7,011 nucleotides of DNA from Clostridia bacterium. GTDB taxonomy: Bacteria; Bacillota; Clostridia; UMGS1883. The stretch is taken from positions 1 through 7,011 of the forward strand of contig CAAGBE010000080.1 in NCBI GenBank assembly GCA_900768005.1, given 5' to 3'. Within the stretch, counting starts at the first letter, position 1; each line of letters begins with the position of its first letter. Below the pieces are notes generated by a model, which was given only the letters and a program-made list of their open reading frames with translations, made no database searches and was not told where the DNA came from. Below are positions 1 through 5,339 of this stretch, one piece after another. The position numbers and the translations under genes were made by a program.

Positions 1-1739
1 CTTTTCCCCTTGCCGTAAAGCATGATATGAAATTCGTGGCAGCTTTCTACCGTGCAGGGTATGTTAAGATGCCTTGTAATGTCACCGTAAAATACTCCGA
101 TATTTTCCCAGTTGTTTCCATCATACTTTACTTCCACACCCATATGCGCTCCCTCAAAAAGCTGTGCTTTTATGCGGAGTCTTGAATAATTTTTGGTATT
201 GTAGTACTTCTCATCAAAGGGACAAAGCGTTATACTCCACTGCACGTCGCTGTCAGTTTCGGTTGAAATCTTCTCTATTCCGTCGGTTTTCAGGCAATAC
301 ACAGTATCTCCGTAGGATGCATAACACGTCACATCAGTAATACCTGATTTACACCAGAGGTTTTTCTCCGTATCAAATATAAACTCCTCACGGCCGTTTT
401 CTGTGTCTGCACTCAGGTAATAGAGCTTTCCGTCCGTACCGCCTGCGGCATTTTCCATTTTTATTATTCCAAGCTTATCGGAAATGCGCACGGGCATACT
501 TCCGTAAAAGCTGTAAATACCGCCATTGCCCTTGTAAAGAAGCCTGCCGCCTACTGTCACAATACTTTTGGAATCTTCCTTAAGAAGTCCCATTCCGTAA
601 CATTCGGTAAGCTTGAAATTAGCAGGTCGGCTTCCGTAAAGCTTGTAGCAGGAGGTTTCTTTAAAGAAAAAACAACTGTTTCCGTAAGTAACGCAGGCTG
701 TGAAATCTCCTGCTGAGTTTGACTGCACGCTGTAACTGTCTGTTGATATGCCCTGATAGGTAAAAAATGCCGTTGCATCCCCCAATGCGGAAGCGTAAAT
801 GGTGTTCCCCACAAAGCCCCACAATCTGTTCTCGTAAACACAGACAGATGTAAAGTCAGGGATTTTTCGCTTGATAGTTATATTTTCATTTTCTGTTTTT
901 TCTACAAAAGTCCCCTCGGCAAAAACAAGTTTTTTACTTGTTTTTGATACAATTGTTGCAATCTTGTTATTACTGGACGAAGCTGTACAACCACTTATTT
1001 CAACTGTATCCCCTTTGTTGAAACCAGCAAAAATCTTTTCGGTGACATTTCTTACACTTACAAGCTCGTTTATAATCTCGTAGCAGTTTTCTTTTTCCAG
1101 AAAGGTTACGCTCTCCACGATACGGTATTGATTCTTTTTACATTTTTCATAGAGAATTGTCTCCGGCTCAAGTGTATTTGATTTTTTTAGTGATAAACCG
1201 GTTAATTCTACTATTCCTTCCGTAACGGAAGCTTCTTCGTATGTGACAAGAAGCGTGTCTATTGGAAATTTTGTATTCTCTCTGATTCTTTCCTCCACAA
1301 AATAATCGGCAGATACACTGATTGCATTCGTTGTAAATTGAACCGTTGCCCCTTGAGTCTTAGTTTCGCCACTGAGAGATTTAAACTCCCCGCTTTCCAT
1401 ATTATAGTACATTTTGTCGGGGAAAACTGTTATACAGTTTCCCAGTGCCGCAATATACTTCTTTCCGGGGGAAAGGTCACCAACCTTCTTACGGTTAAAA
1501 TACAGCCCGTCATCTGTTGCGACAAATTCATTTTCTCCAAAAATCGCACAGGTTGGGGATGTACATTTGAATTCAGTGTCTCTCTTTTTTCTTTGGGTTA
1601 TAAATGGAAACTCGCTGTGTGAAATACCGACACAATCCCTGAGTTCTCCGTCTTTAAAGCTTTGCGAGAGATTAAGCCCCCCGAAATTTACAATACTTCT
1701 TTTGTATCTGTTTTCTTTTTTTATTACGGGAAGATGCAT
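1..1739 (-). CDS. Large phage tail hub/nozzle-like protein (beta-propeller-like), 3' end outside window
   Basis: The frame is open without a stop for 579 codons from the ATG at 1739 to the window edge, so the C-terminus is missing. It belongs to a family I recognise from Clostridia phages, which has no firm name. Typical parts are the opening MHLPVIKKENRYKRSIVNFG, KGDTVEISGC near 242-251, ENRLWGFVGNTIYASALGD at 303-321, STDSYSVQSNSAGDFTACV at 332-350, CFFFKETSCYKLYG at 356-369 and a further repeat ending SFYGSMPVRIS. Short beta strands with YG or DG turns recur about every 40-50 residues, as expected of a propeller. Podovirus nozzle proteins (T7 gp12, P22 gp10) are also propellers, and this gene follows the adaptor candidate, so a nozzle or tail-hub role is my inference. 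No transmembrane segment or catalytic motif is seen. About 18 cysteines in the visible part is high for a virion protein. Confidence 0.85.
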   Translation of the reverse strand, partial: MHLPVIKKENRYKRSIVNFGGLNLSQSFKDGELRDCVGISHSEFPFITQRKKRDTEFKCTSPTCAIFGENEFVATDDGLYFNRKKVGDLSPGKKYIAALGNCITVFPDKMYYNMESGEFKSLSGETKTQGATVQFTTNAISVSADYFVEERIRENTKFPIDTLLVTYEEASVTEGIVELTGLSLKKSNTLEPETILYEKCKKNQYRIVESVTFLEKENCYEIINELVSVRNVTEKIFAGFNKGDTVEISGCTASSSNNKIATIVSKTSKKLVFAEGTFVEKTENENITIKRKIPDFTSVCVYENRLWGFVGNTIYASALGDATAFFTYQGISTDSYSVQSNSAGDFTACVTYGNSCFFFKETSCYKLYGSRPANFKLTECYGMGLLKEDSKSIVTVGGRLLYKGNGGIYSFYGSMPVRISDKLGIIKMENAAGGTDGKLYYLSADTENGREEFIFDTEKNLWCKSGITDVTCYASYGDTVYCLKTDGIEKISTETDSDVQWSITLCPFDEKYYNTKNYSRLRIKAQLFEGAHMGVEVKYDGNNWENIGVFYGDITRHLNIPCTVESCHEFHIMLYGKGK

Positions 1740-1746
1740 TTTATCA

Positions 1747-1752
1747 CTCCTT
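1747..1752 (-). promoter_or_regulatory. Ribosome binding site of the nozzle-like gene, overlapping the adaptor stop codon
   Basis: AAGGAG lies seven bases before the ATG at 1739 and shares two bases with the TAA stop of the adaptor gene (1753-1751). The gap between the two genes is only eleven bases. This supports both the start chosen and coupled translation of the two tail genes. Confidence 0.75.
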
Positions 1753-2101
1753 ATATGACATAATTATGGCTCGGAGGAATATTGTTACGAATGTAATTTT
1801 TACGAAACTCTGAATATGCCTCTTCAAACAAAACTGCTGATGCTGCATAATTTGCCATTTCTCCGCTGAAAAAGTCACTCATAGCTATAAGGTAAAGCCC
1901 ATAGAGATTGTCATAGGGCTCTTTTACCACAAGCTCTTTTTCTCCGTCTTCGGGGAACTTATATGGAACAAAATCATTACGAAGCATTGTTTCACGCATT
2001 ATTTTTCCGTCAAGTTCGCTGAGCCAACGGCATTTCACAGCATCGGTAATAGTATCGGGGTGGAGCTTCATAGTCTGTTCAATTACAGAATTTACTGTCA
2101 T
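1751..2101 (-). CDS. Small helical phage protein, candidate head-tail adaptor/connector
   Basis: The 116-residue product is predicted mostly alpha-helical and soluble. It opens MTVNSVIEQTMKLHPDTI, followed by CRWLSELDGKI at about 24-34 and PYDNLYGLYLIAMSDFFSG at 62-80, then a helix with FEEAYSEFRKNYIRNNIPP. Proteins with TVN-x-VI, RWLSELDG and PYD-x-LY in this order are common in clostridial phage head-tail regions, usually unnamed. Size, helical character and place between head genes and a nozzle-like tail gene suggest an adaptor that docks under the portal, comparable in role to P22 gp4 or gp6-type connectors; this is inference. The start at 2101 is preferred over an in-frame ATG at 2122 because family members begin at MTVN, and because it makes a typical ATGA overlap with the fibre stop. 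A GGGAG (2113-2117) lies eleven bases upstream inside the fibre gene, whereas the 2122 start has no properly spaced binding site. Confidence 0.78.
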   Translation of the reverse strand: MTVNSVIEQTMKLHPDTITDAVKCRWLSELDGKIMRETMLRNDFVPYKFPEDGEKELVVKEPYDNLYGLYLIAMSDFFSGEMANYAASAVLFEEAYSEFRKNYIRNNIPPSHNYVI

Positions 2102-3219
2102 AACAGAGCACACTCCCTCCATTCACCGCCTGCATAAACATATACTCCGGGATTGGGGGTAACCGGCATCACGGCAGGCAGGGACTCCTGCAGGGTATTA
2201 ATTACAGGAAAGGCTGACGGCAGCACAATTGCCGGTCTGAAAGAGGCTTCACTGGAAATATTCATTGAAACAAATTCTCCTGATGTACCTACGCCGGTAA
2301 TGTATCCTTTTGTACCTGTAGTTGAAGTCATATGTGAATCGTTGTATCCCGCTCCCTCTCTGTGTGCAATACGTTTTTTTGTATCCGCAAAATAATTCAT
2401 ATTGGTGTAATCTTTTTTACTCAGCAAGAAACAATGTCTGTAAACATTGTCAACATTATTTATCGAAACAAGTGAATTTCTCACTGCGGGGGGATAGACA
2501 GAAATAAACATTGATTCTAAAAATATATCAATATCACTCATACGATATTGATCGCGTCTTTCGTAGTCATAGGGACACTTAAAAGGATACAGCTCCTTTC
2601 GTAAAAGCGATACGGTATTTTCTCCGTGATAATTTATTCCTGCAACGAGATATACAATGTCTTTTCCGTTTTCCTTGATAATAACCATATCACCCTCATT
2701 ACAATCACCGAGGGTTTTTGCATTTTTGTCATTTAATTTGATAAAGACATCCCCCTCTGCTCCTGATTCGGGCAAAGATGATGCTATCGAGATATTACGG
2801 ACAGCCCTTTCCGAAAGAGGGGACTCTGCCACTGTAAGACTGCCTGACAGATTTCCGCCCTCTGTTTTAAGACAGCCGTCAAAGAGCTTTCTGGCATATT
2901 CAAAAATATCCGTACCGATTCCCTTTGTGTCATAAACAGTTTTGAGCATATCTCCCAGAGCATCCCTGCCGTCTTTTCCTGCAGGGATTTTAAACGACAA
3001 CACGGGATTTTCGGGATTTGATGAGTCAATTTCTACCAGAGCTGACTCTCCGTTTGTAAGGGTAGTGACTTCTCCTACTGTAAAAACAGGAGTAAGTCCG
3101 TCCTTTCCGTCATCACCCTTGTCGCCCTTTTCACCCTTTGCACCTGTATCGCCCTTGGGACCGATTTCGCCTTTTTCACCCTTTTCACCTATGATTCTTC
3201 CTAAATTGAATCCCGCCAT
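2098..3219 (-). CDS. Collagen-like phage fibre protein with DUF6273-like C-terminal domain
   Basis: This 373-residue protein has a modular fibre design. Residues 11-41 are uninterrupted Gly-X-Y triplets rich in GEKG, GDKG and GPKG, which should form a short collagen-like triple helix. A linker with a second short GKDG follows near 81-84. Residues 89-145 hold DMLKTVYDTKGIGTDIFEYA and a GGNLSGSLTV segment of the kind found in phage tail fibres. From about 168 to 338 the protein resembles DUF6273: a strand with GDMVIIKENG, then YRMSDIDIFLESMF, CFLLSKKDY near 263-271 and the closing SFRPAIVLPS at 326-335. The end, VYVYAGGEWRECALL, is fibre-like. It probably forms a surface trimer that binds host glycan or protein. 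Its place between capsid and connector genes leaves open whether it sits on the head or the tail. AGGAGG (3228-3233) lies eight bases before the ATG. The stop overlaps the next start by ATGA. Confidence 0.83.
   Translation of the reverse strand: MAGFNLGRIIGEKGEKGEIGPKGDTGAKGEKGDKGDDGKDGLTPVFTVGEVTTLTNGESALVEIDSSNPENPVLSFKIPAGKDGRDALGDMLKTVYDTKGIGTDIFEYARKLFDGCLKTEGGNLSGSLTVAESPLSERAVRNISIASSLPESGAEGDVFIKLNDKNAKTLGDCNEGDMVIIKENGKDIVYLVAGINYHGENTVSLLRKELYPFKCPYDYERRDQYRMSDIDIFLESMFISVYPPAVRNSLVSINNVDNVYRHCFLLSKKDYTNMNYFADTKKRIAHREGAGYNDSHMTSTTGTKGYITGVGTSGEFVSMNISSEASFRPAIVLPSAFPVINTLQESLPAVMPVTPNPGVYVYAGGEWRECALL
2206..2718 (-). other. DUF6273-like (possible C-type-lectin-like) domain of the fibre protein
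   Basis: Residues about 168-338 of the fibre follow the order known from DUF6273-type proteins: an opening pair of strands, a Y-x-x-S-x-I-x-x-F-L-x-x-x-F helix (YRMSDIDIFLESMF), an FLLS strand, a Gly/Thr-rich loop region and a closing (F/V)RPA(I/L)xLP strand. The usual WWLRSPG-like stretch is missing; a loop with HREGAGYNDSHMTSTTGTKG stands in its place, so this is a divergent member or a related domain. The lectin-like fold and a binding role are inference. Confidence 0.5.
3097..3189 (-). repeat. Collagen-like Gly-X-Y coding repeat
   Basis: Ten consecutive Gly-X-Y triplets plus a closing glycine (residues 11-41 of the fibre protein) are encoded by imperfect 9-base units. On the plus strand these appear as repeated CACCCTTTT- and GCCCTT-like blocks. 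The X and Y positions are mostly Glu/Lys and Asp/Lys pairs, as in bacterial and phage collagens that lack hydroxyproline and rely on charge pairs for stability. Confidence 0.85.
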
Positions 3220-3234
3220 ATAAAAGCCCTCCTT

Positions 3235-3498
3235 TTATATATTTCTTGCGGCGGCTTCAGTGAAAAATTCGTCAGACTTATTATCCATAAGCTTTGCTGT
3301 CTTTACATCCTGACTCATAGACTGTGCAATTACGTCGGCAAACTTCTTCTTTACCATTACCTTCCTGCCGCGTGCAATAACACAGCTTTCGCCGTTTACC
3401 GCTACAAACACGTCGTCCTTGTAGTCCCTGTTATCACGGAAAAGCTCAATCTCCACCAATGTGTCTTTATTAATCTTTGTTTCTTTGTTTGTTGCCAT
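3235..3498 (-). CDS. Conserved small phage protein following the capsid gene, function unknown
   Basis: The product is 87 residues, soluble and charged, with no membrane segment or signal peptide. Its core, DDVFVAVNGESCVIARGRKV at about residues 28-47, looks like a small beta-hairpin unit, and is followed by a helical region with KKKFADVIAQSMSQD. Many Clostridia and Bacilli phages have a protein of about this size in this place, with the same pattern of FV-x-NG followed by a basic RG(K/R) segment and a helix containing a Q/S-rich stretch. I recognise the pattern but know of no established function. Location right behind the coat gene makes a capsid-associated or decoration role possible, as does a small assembly factor; this is inference. 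The start is set by AAAGGAG at 3507-3513. The fibre gene follows after only 15 bases. Confidence 0.8.
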   Translation of the reverse strand: MATNKETKINKDTLVEIELFRDNRDYKDDVFVAVNGESCVIARGRKVMVKKKFADVIAQSMSQDVKTAKLMDNKSDEFFTEAAARNI

Positions 3499-3506
3499 AA
3501 TATTTA

Positions 3507-3513
3507 CTCCTTT
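3507..3513 (-). promoter_or_regulatory. Ribosome binding site that sets the start of the 87-residue protein
   Basis: AAAGGAG lies eight bases before the ATG at 3498. A longer reading would begin at a TTG at 3516, but that codon sits directly against this motif and would make the binding site coding, so the ATG is preferred. Confidence 0.75.
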
Positions 3514-3520
3514 CAAATTT

Positions 3521-3548
3521 CCCCTCAGTCGGTTCTCCGACCGAGGGG
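3521..3548 (-). terminator. Strong intergenic hairpin behind the capsid gene (partial terminator, attenuator or mRNA stabiliser)
   Basis: Two 12-base arms (3537-3548 and 3521-3532) flank a four-base loop at 3533-3536. In the minus-strand RNA the arms pair over all 12 positions, CCCCUCGGUCGG with CCGACUGAGGGG, with a single G-U wobble and an AGAA loop. It begins 13 bases after the capsid stop and ends seven bases before the next gene's ribosome binding site. The bases after the stem read AAATTTG, not a proper U tract, so full intrinsic termination is doubtful. Partial termination, a 3' end that protects capsid mRNA, or an RNase processing site are all possible. Confidence 0.5.
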
Positions 3549-3561
3549 TTGCTGTTTTTCA

Positions 3562-4587
3562 TCAGAAGCTTGATGCTGTTTCAATACGAATCATATATGG
3601 TTCAACGAGTCTTACAGCCGCCTTTGTTGCCTTCCAGCCTGCAGTTGCACGCTGATTGAGAGGGTCAGCAGTACCTGCAGAGCCAAGCTGCTTTACGATA
3701 TGCTGAAGACCGCCGCCTGAAATTTCTGTTGTACCGTAAGCATTATCACCGATGATAAGAGTTGCGTATACATCAACGCCGTCCTTACCCTCGCCCTCGA
3801 AAATCTTAGCTTCGGAGGTTTCCACGAAGCGGACATTTTCAATCTTACCGATTTCGCCCTGATAGATACCCTCGGGGTCAGAATAAGTCTTTACATTTAT
3901 CCACTTGGGGTCGCTCATAAGGTCATAAGAAGCGTCGGGGTGAATAATACCCACGTAACTGCCGTTAATTGTTTCGGCATTCATCTTCTTGAGGTATCTT
4001 ACTGCACGTCTTATTGCATCAACTGTAAGGTAGTGGTTGCCCTCTTCCTTACCGCCTACGAGTTCGGCACGGCTTTCTACCTGACCTTCTGCAAACTGTA
4101 CATTTGTACCGCCTGCAAGAACCTCTCTTGTAATAGTGTCAAGAGTTCTGCCTGCCTGACCACCGAGAAGCTTTGTAGCCTGCACGAGATTATTGTCAAT
4201 GGCTGTAAGCATAAGAATATCTGAAAGCTCAATGAAACCGCCGAACTGCTTAACTTCTGCAGATACAGTCTTCATATCGAGCTTCTGACCTTCAGGAGTG
4301 ACACCTTCCATAAGGGGAGTTGTCATCTTGGGAAGCGGGTCATACTTACGGAACTCAATCATCTTACCGCCATTCTTGGGAATGGGGCACTTCTGACCGA
4401 ACTGGTCGTGTACCAGCTTGGGTTCTGCCATATCAATAAGATAGTCGGAGTAGTAGGTCTTCATTTCACCTGAAAGACCGCCCTCTCCGTTATAGGGAGT
4501 GTTCTCTCCCGTATTGGCATTTGTAATGCCTGCTGTTGTGTTCACAACATCGCCTGCAGCAAAGTGCTGCAAATTAAACTTATACAT
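3562..4587 (-). CDS. Major capsid protein, N4-gp56 family
   Basis: This 341-residue protein is the coat subunit that forms the icosahedral shell, with an HK97-type fold expected for the family. It matches the N4-gp56 major capsid family along its whole length: the short opening MYKFNLQHFA, HDQFGQ at 60-65, IPKNGGK at 69-75, GVTPEG at 95-100, HPD at 216-218, YDLMSDPKW at 221-229, GEIGKIENVRFVET at 244-257 and the strongly conserved end with GTADPLNQRATAGWKATKAA at about 305-324. The length is normal for the family and there is no sign of truncation. GGAGG (4596-4600) lies eight bases before the ATG. It follows the scaffold gene after a 34-base gap and is followed by a strong hairpin, which may adjust how much downstream message is made relative to coat. 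This is the most secure call in the window. Confidence 0.95.
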   Translation of the reverse strand: MYKFNLQHFAAGDVVNTTAGITNANTGENTPYNGEGGLSGEMKTYYSDYLIDMAEPKLVHDQFGQKCPIPKNGGKMIEFRKYDPLPKMTTPLMEGVTPEGQKLDMKTVSAEVKQFGGFIELSDILMLTAIDNNLVQATKLLGGQAGRTLDTITREVLAGGTNVQFAEGQVESRAELVGGKEEGNHYLTVDAIRRAVRYLKKMNAETINGSYVGIIHPDASYDLMSDPKWINVKTYSDPEGIYQGEIGKIENVRFVETSEAKIFEGEGKDGVDVYATLIIGDNAYGTTEISGGGLQHIVKQLGSAGTADPLNQRATAGWKATKAAVRLVEPYMIRIETASSF

Positions 4588-4621
4588 TAATTAGTCCTCC
4601 AATTTTTTATTTCAATAGTTT

Positions 4622-5335
4622 TTAAAGGCTGATTCTTTCGCCCTTGGCAGCTCTCCTTGCAAGCTCCGCCCTTTCCTTTCTGGAAAGCTTGGACGCATTG
4701 CCGGAAAGGAGAATGCCAGAAGCACCCTCACTACCGTTTTCAACGGGTCTGTTGCCCTTAAGACGGATTGAATCAACTACCTTTTTCTCCGCTGCCTGAG
4801 TGTTCTTTTCAAGGATTGCATCAATATTTGCAACCTCGTATGCGTTCTTAACACCAACACCAAGCTTAAGAAGTCTCATAAATTCAGGATTCTTTATCTC
4901 CTTTTCAAAATCAAAGTCGGGATAAACCTCCTTTGTTTCTGCCGCCTGCTCTCTCATCTTCTGTGCATCACTGCGAAGCTTCATAAGCTGAAATTCATCC
5001 TCGTGACGCTTCTTGAGGAGTCTGTTTTCCAGAGCAAGTCTTCTTAAGATTTCCTCCTTGTTTTCTGCATTCTTTACACTTTCTTCCTTCAAGTTTTTCA
5101 CCTCCCTGAGTCTTTTGCTGATGATTTTCTGCACCTTTTTTGAAAACTGTTCCTTGTACTCATTTTCAATAAGGGCATCAAATTCTTTGTCCTTGTCCCT
5201 TGTGCTTCCGGCGGCAAAGCTTTCCTTATCGCCCGTTTGCGGTGTGCTGATTTCCGCACTTTTTTCAGCATTTATATTATCTTCTGCCTGCGCGCTTTTG
5301 GCAGAGGTGATAACCTTTTTCTCGTTTTTGTTCAT
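4622..5335 (-). CDS. Scaffold-like phage capsid assembly protein
   Basis: This 237-residue protein is very rich in Lys, Glu, Asp and Arg, has few aromatic residues and no membrane segment. Its first 50 residues look disordered. A predicted coiled coil or long helix covers about residues 51-136, with FDALIENEYKEQF at 52-64 at its start. VYPDFD (137-142), NPEFMRLL (149-156) and AYEV (165-168) follow, then a Gly/Ser-rich linker and a basic C-terminal helix at about 217-237 containing ERAELARRAAKGERI. Clostridial phage proteins of this type sit between portal and coat and share this C-terminal pattern. Position and composition indicate a scaffold that guides coat assembly and leaves before DNA packaging; the short basic helix resembles in concept the coat-binding end of P22 scaffold. 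No protease motif is visible. The start at 5335 is set by the binding site at 5345-5350. The function is inferred, with no named domain recognised. Confidence 0.75.
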   Translation of the reverse strand: MNKNEKKVITSAKSAQAEDNINAEKSAEISTPQTGDKESFAAGSTRDKDKEFDALIENEYKEQFSKKVQKIISKRLREVKNLKEESVKNAENKEEILRRLALENRLLKKRHEDEFQLMKLRSDAQKMREQAAETKEVYPDFDFEKEIKNPEFMRLLKLGVGVKNAYEVANIDAILEKNTQAAEKKVVDSIRLKGNRPVENGSEGASGILLSGNASKLSRKERAELARRAAKGERISL

Positions 5336-5339
5336 ATCT

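Noticed and set aside
921..945. Perfect 10-base inverted repeat with a T5 centre and T-rich flank, looking like a terminator.
   Set aside because: It lies deep inside the nozzle-like gene, its stem holds only two G-C pairs, and the bases are explained by Lys, Ser and Thr codons. A weak AT stem within a coding region is likely chance.
1217..1231. Palindrome CTTCCGTAACGGAAG, resembling an operator.
   Set aside because: It is within coding sequence, encoding a Ser-Val-Thr-Glu stretch, with no second copy or promoter nearby. The TTCCGTAA string recurs in this gene mainly because of Tyr-Gly codons.
1712..1725. In-frame A AAA AAA slippery heptamer near the start of the nozzle-like gene, a possible -1 frameshift site.
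   Set aside because: The -1 frame runs into a stop after about 14 codons, there is no clear stimulatory structure, and the zero frame continues for 579 codons.
1338..1758. Overlapping plus-strand open frames opposite the nozzle-like gene.
   Set aside because: The minus-strand frame is continuous through this region, with a good start and family match, so these are antisense shadows.
2206..2400. The fibre C-terminus as the variable region of a diversity-generating retroelement.
   Set aside because: There is no reverse transcriptase or template repeat in the window, and AAY codons are not enriched in this stretch. Only a search of the flanking genome could revive the idea.
4588..4621. TTGAAA-like -35 element in the gap before the capsid gene, possibly a separate capsid promoter.
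   Set aside because: No -10 box at proper spacing fits within the 34-base gap before the ribosome binding site, so I do not call a promoter.
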